Assembly (NCBI GenBank): GCA_052387115.1 | Contig: JBQTJM010000001.1 | Span: 1 to 25,124, forward strand | Length of the DNA stretch: 25,124 nt | From: JACCXJ01 sp052387115 | GTDB taxonomy: Bacteria; Pseudomonadota; Gammaproteobacteria; JACCXJ01 | Direction: 5' to 3' | Shown here: piece after piece, positions 6,051-12,805 of the stretch | How the letters are laid out: each line of letters begins with the position of its first letter | How positions within the stretch are numbered: position 1 is the stretch's first letter | The notes under the pieces: model-generated | Database searches by the model: none | What the model was told of the DNA's origin: nothing | Seen by the model: only the letters and a program-made list of their open reading frames with translations | Position numbers and translations under genes: made by a program

Positions 6051-6434
6051 ATGTTCGACATCGGTTTTTCGGAGCTGTGCCTGGTCGCGGTGATCGCGCT
6101 CTTGGTGGTCGGACCCAAGCGCCTGCCGGAGACGGTGCGCGCCTGGGGTCGCTGGACCGCGCGCGCCCGGCAGGCGATCCAGACCCTGCAACGCGAGGTC
6201 GAACAGGAGCTGGACCTCGAAGAGGTACGGCGTATCGGCCGGGAGTACCGCCGCGATCCAGCCCCGGGCTCCGATAAGGCGCCCCGCCCTTCCGATAGCG
6301 AACCCTCCCATTCGGGTACGATCGGCTCGGATACGACGCGCGCTCCCGAACCGGCCGCGGACCCCGTGGCACCCTCCGCCGATGACCCCTCGATCCCCGA
6401 TGTCCAAGGCACCCCGGAAGGACGCAGAAGCTGA
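6051..6434 (+). CDS. tatB: TatB, twin-arginine translocase subunit
   Basis: TatB works with TatC as the receptor for twin-arginine signal peptides. The 127-residue product starts MFDIGFSELCLVAVIALLVV, then GPKRLPETVRAWGRW, the diagnostic TatB N-terminus (membrane helix about residues 6-21, then the amphipathic helix). The rest is a charged helix (QREVEQELDLEEVRR) and a Pro/Ser/Asp-rich tail. An in-frame GTG at 6036 would add five residues; the ATG at 6051 is preferred because MFDIGF is the conserved start. The 3' end overlaps tatC. Confidence 0.93.
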   Translation: MFDIGFSELCLVAVIALLVVGPKRLPETVRAWGRWTARARQAIQTLQREVEQELDLEEVRRIGREYRRDPAPGSDKAPRPSDSEPSHSGTIGSDTTRAPEPAADPVAPSADDPSIPDVQGTPEGRRS

Positions 6435-7194
6435 CGACGAGCAGGGCGGGCAGAGCTTCATCTCCCACCTGGTCGAGCTGCGCGCGCGGTTGTTGCGTGC
6501 CATCGCCGGCGTGGTGGCGGTGTTCCTCGGGCTGTCCTATTTCGCCAACGACATCTACACCCTGATCGCCCGACCGTTGCTCGGCCAACTCCCGCAGGGG
6601 GCCTCCATGATCGCGACCGAGGTCGCATCGCCCTTCCTCGCGCCCTTCAAGCTCACCTTGGTAGTCGCGGTGTTTCTGGCTATGCCCCATGTCCTCTACC
6701 AGGTCTGGGCCTTCGTGGCCCCCGGTCTGTACGCGCACGAGCGCCGCTTGGTCCTGCCGCTCCTCGCCACCAGCACCTTGCTGTTCTATGCGGGCATGGC
6801 CTTCGCCTACTTCGTCGTGTTCCCGGTGCTGTTCGCGTTCTTCGCCGCGACCGCCCCCGAGGGCGTGGCGATCATGACCGACATCGGGCGCTACCTCGAT
6901 TTCGTCCTCACCATCTTCTTCGCCTTCGGCGTCGCCTTCCAAGTACCGATCCTCACCGTCGTCTCGGTCTACACCGGGATCACGACCCGCGAGGCCCTCT
7001 CCGCCAAGAGGCCCTATGTGATCGTCGCCGCCTTCGTGATCGGCATGGTGCTCACCCCCCCCGACGTGGTCTCCCAGACCCTCATGGCGGTGCCCATGTG
7101 GCTGCTCTTCGAGGTCGGGATGCTGGTCCTGGCCGTGAGCGGCAGAAAGCACCGGCCCGAGGAGCGAGCCGCGAATGAGATCCCCGAGGGCTAG
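6400..7194 (+). CDS. tatC: TatC, twin-arginine translocase channel/receptor subunit
   Basis: TatC is the multi-span inner-membrane core that binds the twin-arginine motif. The product of 264 residues has the expected FISHLVELRARLLRAIAGV start, six membrane segments, the cytosolic/periplasmic loop blocks ATEVASPFLAPFKL, QVWAFVAPGLYAHERR, and the late motif VIGMVLTPPDVVSQTLMAVP. An ATG 18 bases further upstream (6382) is in frame and cannot be excluded; 6400 gives the more typical short polar leader. It overlaps tatB by 35 bases. It ends the his-TIR-tat gene string. Confidence 0.95.
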   Translation: MSKAPRKDAEADDEQGGQSFISHLVELRARLLRAIAGVVAVFLGLSYFANDIYTLIARPLLGQLPQGASMIATEVASPFLAPFKLTLVVAVFLAMPHVLYQVWAFVAPGLYAHERRLVLPLLATSTLLFYAGMAFAYFVVFPVLFAFFAATAPEGVAIMTDIGRYLDFVLTIFFAFGVAFQVPILTVVSVYTGITTREALSAKRPYVIVAAFVIGMVLTPPDVVSQTLMAVPMWLLFEVGMLVLAVSGRKHRPEERAANEIPEG

Positions 7195-7305
7195 CCCGGT
7201 GCCGGCTACGCTTGATAGGTCGCCGGTTGCCCCTCCCGTTCGCGGCATTCCGCTCAGGGGCCGGCGGCGCGACACGAGCCCTCGATTGGGCTACCGTAGG
7301 GGGCA

Positions 7306-7348
7306 GGAAGCCGAGGCCACGCCGGATGGAGGTGGCCGGAGGGCTTCC
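7306..7348 (+). other. Nested stem-loop between tatC and the next gene
   Basis: GGAAGCC (7306-7312) pairs with GGCTTCC (7342-7348), and inside it GGCCAC (7315-7320) pairs with GTGGCC (7332-7337), giving a 13-bp two-helix hairpin with an 11-base loop. There is no T-run after it. It may be a weak terminator for the tat operon or a structured leader of the gene at 7411. The 216 bases from 7195 to 7410 otherwise show no gene; a smaller dyad AGCCC/GGGCT lies at 7277-7292. Confidence 0.4.
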
Positions 7349-7410
7349 GCAGCAGATTGAAAGGGTGTGGCAGTTTCCCGCAAGCGATGGAACATAAGGA
7401 GGTCCCGAAC

Positions 7411-7791
7411 ATGAGACGCGATTCGAGAAGGGTTGATTCGACCAGAGGCGATCCGACCAGGGCCGATTCTGCCAAGTGCGGCACAGGAAGCGGCAAGAGG
7501 GCGTTGGCCACGCTGGCGCTCGCAGCCCTGCTGGCCGCCGAGCCTGCCACCGCCCAGTTGGCCAGCCGGGTGGCCATCCTTCAGTGCGCGGTCATTTCCG
7601 ATCCGCCGGGGAGCACCCCCGAGATCTCGGTGGTGGCGTTCAGCCGCAGCGGGACCGATGTCCCCAGTGTGCAGCTCGGCCGCGAATGCGCGCGCGGGCT
7701 CCTGGTGCTATTGGCCAGGAGGTTCGTGATCCGGAGCACGCTCGGTGACCAGGCGGCCGGCACGGTCCTCTACACCTTGACCAGACGCTGA
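7411..7791 (+). CDS. Small secreted protein of unknown function
   Basis: A 126-residue protein I do not recognise. The ATG at 7411 is chosen because AAGGAGG lies about nine bases before it. The first 24 residues are an unusual polar run with five-residue periodicity (R.DS), encoded by three imperfect 15-bp units (7429-7473). Next comes a signal-peptide-like stretch KRALATLALAALLAAEPATA with an A-T-A-Q cleavage-like site near residue 50. The mature part is about 75 residues of mixed alpha/beta composition with two cysteines. The long polar n-region before the hydrophobic core is odd; a later real start is possible, but none with a good ribosome binding site is seen. Confidence 0.6.
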   Translation: MRRDSRRVDSTRGDPTRADSAKCGTGSGKRALATLALAALLAAEPATAQLASRVAILQCAVISDPPGSTPEISVVAFSRSGTDVPSVQLGRECARGLLVLLARRFVIRSTLGDQAAGTVLYTLTRR

Positions 7792-7870
7792 GCGAGGGCA
7801 GCGTCGCCGGCACACGCATGCACCGCCCGGACATGGGCAGCACACCCGGCGGAATGACAGGGCTCACGTG

Positions 7871-8929
7871 ATGACCGAGCCGAGTGCCACGGGGCATAAG
7901 ACCCGCGAGCCCGCTGACGACCTCATCGCCGATCTCCCCGACCTCGCGGTGTTGCGGGTCGGTGGGAAGGACGCGGCGGATTTTCTCGCCGGCCAGCTCA
8001 CCAGCGACGTGCGCGCCTTGCTGCCCGGGCAGAGCCAGCTGGCCGCTTGGTGCACCCCCAAGGGGCGGGTGATCGTGGTCTGCCGCGTCCTGTGCCTGGT
8101 CGATCAACACCTCTTGGTCCTCCCCGACGATCTGGCGGTAGACACGCTTGCGAGACTCAGGCGCTACGTCCTCCGCTCACGGGTCGAGTTATCGGACGAA
8201 CGCGCGCGCTGGGTCACGAGAGGCTACGTGGGACCGGGGGTGGGCGCGGTCTTGCGCGAGCGCCTCGGCGCCTTGCCCGAGCGACCGGGCGGGCTCATCG
8301 AAGAGGTGGGCTCTATCGTCGTGGCCCTGGGCGGACCCGGTCCGCGGTATCTCGTCTTGGGCGCCGCCGAGTCCGTACGGACCCTACGGGAGGCCGCCGT
8401 GCCGGCGCTTGGCTCGGGGGCGGCATGGCGGGTCCTGGAGATCCTCTCCGGTGTCCCGGTGATCCATCGCGCGACCTCGGAGACCTACCTGCCCCAGATG
8501 CTGAACCTCGAGGCCCTGGGCGGCCTTTCCTTTCAGAAGGGCTGTTACCCGGGACAGGAGGTCATCGCGAGGCTCAAGTACCGCGGCGAGATCAAGCGCC
8601 GGATGTTTCTGGCCGGTGTCCGGCTGAACGATTCCCAGCAGTACGATACCCAGCAGTACGATACCCAGCAGTACGATACCCAGCAGTACGATACCCAGCA
8701 GTACGATACAAAGGGTGATGGCGTGCCCACGGCCGGGCAGCCGCTGTTTCAGAGGCTCCGGGACGGTCCGCCAAAGGTTGGCGAGGTGCTCGCCGCAGAG
8801 CGCCATCTGGATGGTGTCGCCCTGCTCGCCGTGATCGACATCGCGGCGTCGGACAAGAGCCTCCACCTAGGCGATCCGAGCGGCCCCGTCGTCTCGCTCA
8901 TGCCGCTGCCCTACGCCGTGCCAGGCTGA
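7871..8929 (+). CDS. ygfZ: YgfZ/GcvT-type folate-binding Fe-S repair protein
   Basis: A YgfZ-family protein, which in E. coli is a folate-dependent cytosolic factor supporting maintenance of some Fe-S enzymes. The signature K223-G-C-Y-P-G-Q-E230 (the family KGCY.GQE motif with its essential Cys225) is intact, within LEALGGLSFQKGCYPGQEVI. The N-terminal folate-fold blocks LRVGGKDAADFLAGQLTSDV and AAWCTPKGRV are also clear. Residues 256-280 are five copies of QQYDT from a 15-bp tandem repeat, placed after the central domain where the chain enters the C-terminal barrel. At 352 residues it is slightly longer than usual, partly because of the repeat. ATG at 7871 is chosen over the adjoining GTG at 7868. 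Confidence 0.9.
   Translation: MTEPSATGHKTREPADDLIADLPDLAVLRVGGKDAADFLAGQLTSDVRALLPGQSQLAAWCTPKGRVIVVCRVLCLVDQHLLVLPDDLAVDTLARLRRYVLRSRVELSDERARWVTRGYVGPGVGAVLRERLGALPERPGGLIEEVGSIVVALGGPGPRYLVLGAAESVRTLREAAVPALGSGAAWRVLEILSGVPVIHRATSETYLPQMLNLEALGGLSFQKGCYPGQEVIARLKYRGEIKRRMFLAGVRLNDSQQYDTQQYDTQQYDTQQYDTQQYDTKGDGVPTAGQPLFQRLRDGPPKVGEVLAAERHLDGVALLAVIDIAASDKSLHLGDPSGPVVSLMPLPYAVPG
8636..8710 (+). repeat. 15-bp minisatellite (five copies) inside ygfZ
   Basis: CAGCAGTACGATACC is repeated head to tail at 8636, 8651, 8666, 8681 and 8696; only the last base of the last unit differs (A for C). Being 15 bp, each unit adds five residues (QQYDT) without breaking the frame. The near-perfect identity of units implies recent expansion. 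Confidence 0.97.
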
Positions 8930-9138
8930 ACGTCGCGTGTTCTGCGATGGATTTCCCGGCAGGCGGCGCGCCACGCGGCGCCGCGTTGTGACGGTTCCAG
9001 AGGCCCTGGCCAGTAGCCCGTGGCGGCGGAGAGGCCGATCTCCGTTTCGAGCGCCGACTGGTGGGGACGCGAGCTTAGGTGCTATCCTCCAGGACGGCAG
9101 CCGAGCAGCGGGGGCGCCCGCTCGATCCGTGCCGGTAC

Positions 9139-9223
9139 GCGAAAGTGGCGGAACTGGTAGACGCGCTGGTTTTAGGTACCAGTGGGGCAACCCGTGAGAG
9201 TTCGAGTCTCTCCTTTCGCACCA
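9139..9223 (+). tRNA. tRNA-Leu (anticodon UAG)
   Basis: An 85-base class II tRNA. Acceptor arms GCGAAAG (9139-9145) and CTTTCGC (9213-9219) pair fully, followed by A73 and an encoded CCA (9221-9223). The anticodon stem CTGGT/ACCAG encloses the loop TTTAGGT with anticodon TAG. A long variable arm and the TTCGAGT T-loop are present. It lies 20 bases before trigger factor and may share its transcript. Confidence 0.97.
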
Positions 9224-9243
9224 GCTTCTACTGAACCGATCAC

Positions 9244-10638
9244 ATGCAAGTCACTGTAGACACCGTGGGTTCGCTGGGGCGGCGCTTGACCGTCCGCATC
9301 CCCGAAGAACATGTAACTGCGGAGATCGAGCAGCGCCTCGCAAAGCTCTTGCGCACGGCCCGGATCGACGGTTTCCGGGTCGGCAAAGTGCCGCGCCGGC
9401 TCATGGAGCAGCGTTACGGCGCCGAGTTGCGGCGCGAGGTCGTGGGCGACATGCTGCGGACCAGCTATCGCGACGCGCTCCAGCAGGAACGCCTGCGCCC
9501 CGCCGGGGAGGCCCAAATCGAACCGCTCCCGGTGGAGACGGGCGAGGGCTTTGCTTACCACGCGACCTTCGACGTCTATCCGGAGGTGCGCTTGACGCCT
9601 GTCGAAGCACTCCACATCGAGGTCCCGCAATGTACCGTAGAGCCCCACGACCTCGATCGGGCCATGGAGCGTCTGCGCCATCGACACCGCCGCTTCAACC
9701 CCGTGGCCAGGCCCGCACAGCACGGAGACAGGGTCGAGATCGATTACCAGGCGAGCATCGACGGGCAGCGTTTCGAAGGCGGCGAGGCACAGGGGATGAA
9801 GGTCGATCTGGGTGCCTCGCGCCTCCTGGACGGGTTGGCCGAGGGCCTCTACGGCGGCCGCGCAGGCGAGCTGCGGACCTTGGACCTCAAGTTCCCGGAC
9901 GACCAAGTGAAACCTGCGCTTGCCGGTCGCCCGGTGCAGTTTTCGGTGATGATCAAGGCGGTCTCGGAGCCGATCCTGCCCGCGCTCGACGATAGCTTCG
10001 CGCAGGAGCTGCGGATCGAACAGGGCGGGATCGAGCGCCTGCGAGCACGTGTGCTGGAGGACCTGGAGCGTGACCGCGACCACGCCATCCACGCGTTGGT
10101 GAAACGCGCCGTGCTACAGGTCCTGGCCGAGGCCCATCCCGTCGAGATCCCCGAAGCCCTGCTGCAGGACGAAGCCGCGCGGCTGTGCGAGGCCGCGCGC
10201 CAGGACCTGCGCCTCCACGGCGTCGAGACCCCGGACGACCTAGCCGTCACACCGGCCGCCTTCCAGGGTGAGGCACGCCGGCGCATGGCCATCGCCCTGG
10301 TCGTCGCGGAAGTCGTTCGCAGCCAGAGGCTCAAGGCCGATCCGGCGCGGGTCCGGACGGCCATCGAGGGCATCGGGGCTGCCTACCAGGAGCCCGCCGC
10401 GGTGGTCAACTGGTACTATGCGGACCGTAGCCGCCTCGCGACCATAGAATCCGCGGTCCTGGAAGACGCAGTGGTCGAGTGGGTAGTGGCCCGCGCCCAG
10501 GTACAGGTACGGCCGATCACGTTTGACGCCTTGCGCAATCCGGGGCAGACTGAGCACGGGCATGCTGCGGCCCCCGTGACATCCGATGTCCCCGGGAACC
10601 CCCCCAGGGAGAGCGATTACCGGAGATCGATTACCTAA
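9244..10638 (+). CDS. tig: Trigger factor, ribosome-associated chaperone and PPIase
   Basis: Trigger factor binds the ribosome exit tunnel and shields nascent chains. The 464-residue product has the ribosome-docking loop GFRVGKVPRRLMEQRYG (residues 43-59), a central FKBP-type domain (about 150-240, with GDRVEIDYQASIDGQRFEGG and FPDDQ), and a long helical C-terminal chaperone domain. It is about 30 residues longer than the E. coli protein because of a polar tail. ATG 9244 gives the standard MQVTV start. Its 3' end contains an 8-bp direct repeat (CGATTACC at 10614 and 10628) just before the TAA. clpP follows ten bases after the stop. Confidence 0.96.
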   Translation: MQVTVDTVGSLGRRLTVRIPEEHVTAEIEQRLAKLLRTARIDGFRVGKVPRRLMEQRYGAELRREVVGDMLRTSYRDALQQERLRPAGEAQIEPLPVETGEGFAYHATFDVYPEVRLTPVEALHIEVPQCTVEPHDLDRAMERLRHRHRRFNPVARPAQHGDRVEIDYQASIDGQRFEGGEAQGMKVDLGASRLLDGLAEGLYGGRAGELRTLDLKFPDDQVKPALAGRPVQFSVMIKAVSEPILPALDDSFAQELRIEQGGIERLRARVLEDLERDRDHAIHALVKRAVLQVLAEAHPVEIPEALLQDEAARLCEAARQDLRLHGVETPDDLAVTPAAFQGEARRRMAIALVVAEVVRSQRLKADPARVRTAIEGIGAAYQEPAAVVNWYYADRSRLATIESAVLEDAVVEWVVARAQVQVRPITFDALRNPGQTEHGHAAAPVTSDVPGNPPRESDYRRSIT

Positions 10639-10647
10639 GGAACCGAT

Positions 10648-11265
10648 ATGGCCACCCAGGGTTTGAACCTAGTCCCGATAGTCGTCGAACAATCGGCACG
10701 CGGGGAACGCGCGTACGATATCTATTCCCGGCTCCTCAAGGAGCGCGTGGTGTTTCTCGTCGGCCCGGTGAGCGATGACGTCGCCAACCTCATCGTGGCC
10801 CAGCTCTTGTTCCTGGAGTCCGAGAATCCGGACAAGGACATCCATTTCTATATCAACTCGCCGGGCGGATCCGTCAGCGCCGGGCTCGCGGTGTACGATA
10901 CCATGCAGTTCATCAAGCCCGAGGTCAGCACCATGTGCGTGGGTCAGGCCGCGAGCATGGGTGCCTTGCTGCTCGCCGGTGGGGCACGCGGGAAACGCCA
11001 CTGCCTGCCGCACTCGCGGATCATGATCCATCAGCCGCTCGGGGGTTTCCAGGGGCAGGCGACCGATATCGACATCCATGCCCGCGAGATCCTGAAGGCC
11101 CGAGACAGGCTGAACGAAGTGCTGTCCAAACATACCGGGCAGCCGCTCGCGAAGATCGCCACCGATACCGAACGCGATAACTTCATGGGTGCGGAAGAGG
11201 CCAAGGAATACGGTATCATCGACGCTGTGCTGTACCGGCGGGAACAGCGCCCGCAGACCGGATAA
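10648..11265 (+). CDS. clpP: ClpP, ATP-dependent Clp protease proteolytic subunit
   Basis: ClpP forms the two-ring serine protease chamber served by ClpX or ClpA. The 205-residue product has the complete catalytic triad: Ser103 in CVGQAASMGALLL, His128 in HSRIMIHQPLGG and Asp177 in TERDNFMGAEEA, all shifted by the same eight residues from E. coli precursor numbering. The N-terminal axial loop segment and YINSPGGSVSAGLAVYD are conserved. A ribosome binding site (AAGGA) precedes the ATG. Gene order tig-clpP-clpX-lon is the usual gammaproteobacterial one. Confidence 0.98.
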   Translation: MATQGLNLVPIVVEQSARGERAYDIYSRLLKERVVFLVGPVSDDVANLIVAQLLFLESENPDKDIHFYINSPGGSVSAGLAVYDTMQFIKPEVSTMCVGQAASMGALLLAGGARGKRHCLPHSRIMIHQPLGGFQGQATDIDIHAREILKARDRLNEVLSKHTGQPLAKIATDTERDNFMGAEEAKEYGIIDAVLYRREQRPQTG

Positions 11266-11354
11266 CTTGCCCCCGGATCATAACTTGCAGTAAGGAGATC
11301 GCAAGGCCGCGCCGCCCGAACCCCTTGTTCTTGAACCGTGCCTAGAGGTGGGAC

Positions 11355-12635
11355 ATGAGCGACAACAGACAGCAGAGAGGTGGTGACGGGGAACGCTTGT
11401 TGTACTGCTCGTTCTGCGGCAAGAGCCAGCATGAGGTTCGAAAGCTCATCGCGGGACCGTCGGTATTCATCTGCGACGAATGCGTCGAGCTCTGCAACGA
11501 TATCATTCGTGAGGAGATGCACGGGAAGTCCGCGGGCAGTGCCGGCAAGAAACTGCCCACACCGCACCAGATCCGGCACATCCTCGACGAGTACGTGATC
11601 GGCCAGGACAGGGCCAAGAAGATCCTGTCCGTGGCCGTCTACAACCACTACAAACGACTGACCACACGTGCCAAACAGAGCGACGTCGAGCTCGCCAAGA
11701 GCAATGTCCTTCTGGTCGGTCCGACCGGCAGCGGCAAGACCCTCCTGGCGGAGACCCTGGCGCGCCTCCTCAATGTGCCGTTCACGATAGCCGACGCCAC
11801 CACCCTGACGGAGGCGGGCTATGTCGGGGAGGATGTCGAGAACATCATCCAGAAGCTCCTCCAAAAGTGCGACTACGACGTGGAGAAGGCCCAGACGGGC
11901 ATCGTCTACATCGACGAGATCGACAAGATCTCCCGCAAATCGGACAACCCCTCGATCACGCGCGATGTCTCCGGAGAAGGGGTGCAGCAGGCCCTTTTGA
12001 AGCTCATCGAGGGGACCATCGCCTCGGTACCTCCCCAGGGCGGCCGCAAGCATCCGCAGCAGGAGTTCCTCCAGGTCAATACCGGCAACATCCTTTTCAT
12101 CTGCGGCGGCGCTTTCTCGGGCCTCGAGAAGATCATCCGAGCCCGGTCCGAGCGCGGAGGCATCGGGTTTTCCGCGGAGGTCAAGAGCCGGGACGACAAG
12201 AAGCGCACCAGCGAGCTCCTGCACCAGGTCGAACCGGAAGACCTGATCAAGTATGGCCTCATTCCGGAGTTCGTCGGCCGACTGCCGGTCATCGCGGTGC
12301 TCGACGAGCTCGACGAGGCGCAGCTCATCCAGATCCTGACCGAGCCGAAGAACGCCATCACCAAGCAGTACGCGCGGCTCTTCGACATGGAAGGCTGTGA
12401 AATCGAATTTCGCGACAATGCCTTACGCAGCATCGCGCGCAAGGCGGTGGAGCGCAAGACGGGGGCTCGCGGTCTACGGTCCATCCTGGAGCACCACCTC
12501 CTGGACACGATGTACGAGCTACCCTCTCTTGGCAATGTGGTCAAGGTGGTGGTCGATGAGACGGTGATCAACGGCGAGTCCAAGCCCTTGTACCTCTACG
12601 ATGGAATGGACATGCCGAAGGTCGCGGCGGACTGA
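11355..12635 (+). CDS. clpX: ClpX, AAA+ unfoldase of the ClpXP protease
   Basis: ClpX recognises and unfolds substrates, feeding them to ClpP. The 426-residue protein begins with the zinc-binding domain Cys18-x2-Cys21 and Cys40-x2-Cys43 (LYCSFCGKSQ, FICDECVELC). Walker A GPTGSGKT is at residues 122-129, Walker B VYIDEID near 184-190; the pore loop GYVGEDVE and the sensor II region KTGARGLRSI are present. The ClpP-docking loop (an IGF-type tripeptide) is seen as GIGFSAEV. Length matches E. coli ClpX (424). It lies 89 bases after clpP. Confidence 0.98.
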   Translation: MSDNRQQRGGDGERLLYCSFCGKSQHEVRKLIAGPSVFICDECVELCNDIIREEMHGKSAGSAGKKLPTPHQIRHILDEYVIGQDRAKKILSVAVYNHYKRLTTRAKQSDVELAKSNVLLVGPTGSGKTLLAETLARLLNVPFTIADATTLTEAGYVGEDVENIIQKLLQKCDYDVEKAQTGIVYIDEIDKISRKSDNPSITRDVSGEGVQQALLKLIEGTIASVPPQGGRKHPQQEFLQVNTGNILFICGGAFSGLEKIIRARSERGGIGFSAEVKSRDDKKRTSELLHQVEPEDLIKYGLIPEFVGRLPVIAVLDELDEAQLIQILTEPKNAITKQYARLFDMEGCEIEFRDNALRSIARKAVERKTGARGLRSILEHHLLDTMYELPSLGNVVKVVVDETVINGESKPLYLYDGMDMPKVAAD

Positions 12636-12687
12636 TTGAGGCGCGACAAAAGGGGCGGCACGCGCGCACCGTCCACGCGCCTGCGCT

Positions 12688-12715
12688 GTTGAAAACCGGC
12701 CATAGCACCCCATAT
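12688..12715 (+). promoter_or_regulatory. Sigma-32-type heat-shock promoter for lon
   Basis: GTTGAAA at 12688-12694, a 13-base spacer and CCCCATAT at 12708-12715 match the RpoH consensus CTTGAAA-N13/14-CCCCATNT in all but the first base. It lies about 90 bases upstream of the lon ATG, and lon is a classic heat-shock gene. Between promoter and gene are three imperfect copies of CATTAGTCGGTCC (12749-12788). Confidence 0.75.
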
Positions 12716-12748
12716 GGGTGCCGAGGGATGTCCGCCGTCCTTCGATCC

Positions 12749-12788
12749 CATTAGTCGGTCCCCATTGGTCGGTACATTTAGTCGATCC
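12749..12788 (+). repeat. Three imperfect ~13-bp direct repeats in lon leader
   Basis: CATTAGTCGGTCC (12749-12761), CATTGGTCGGTA (12763-12774) and CATTTAGTCGATCC (12775-12788) lie in the predicted 5' untranslated region of lon, ending just before the ribosome binding region (AAGG at 12795-12798). They are diverged, so older than the ygfZ repeat. Confidence 0.6.
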
Positions 12789-12805
12789 ATAAATAAGGCA
12801 CCGCG

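Noticed and set aside
5851..7275. Long open frame on the minus strand opposite tatABC
   Set aside because: Composition is a low-complexity Gly/Arg/Asp-rich shadow of the tat genes, which are certain.
8636..8710. CRISPR array
   Set aside because: Repeats are contiguous without spacers, 15 bp long and in frame within ygfZ; this is a minisatellite.
8973..8986. 14-bp perfect palindrome ACGCGGCGCCGCGT after ygfZ as a terminator
   Set aside because: It has no loop or T-run and is expected by chance in GC-rich sequence.
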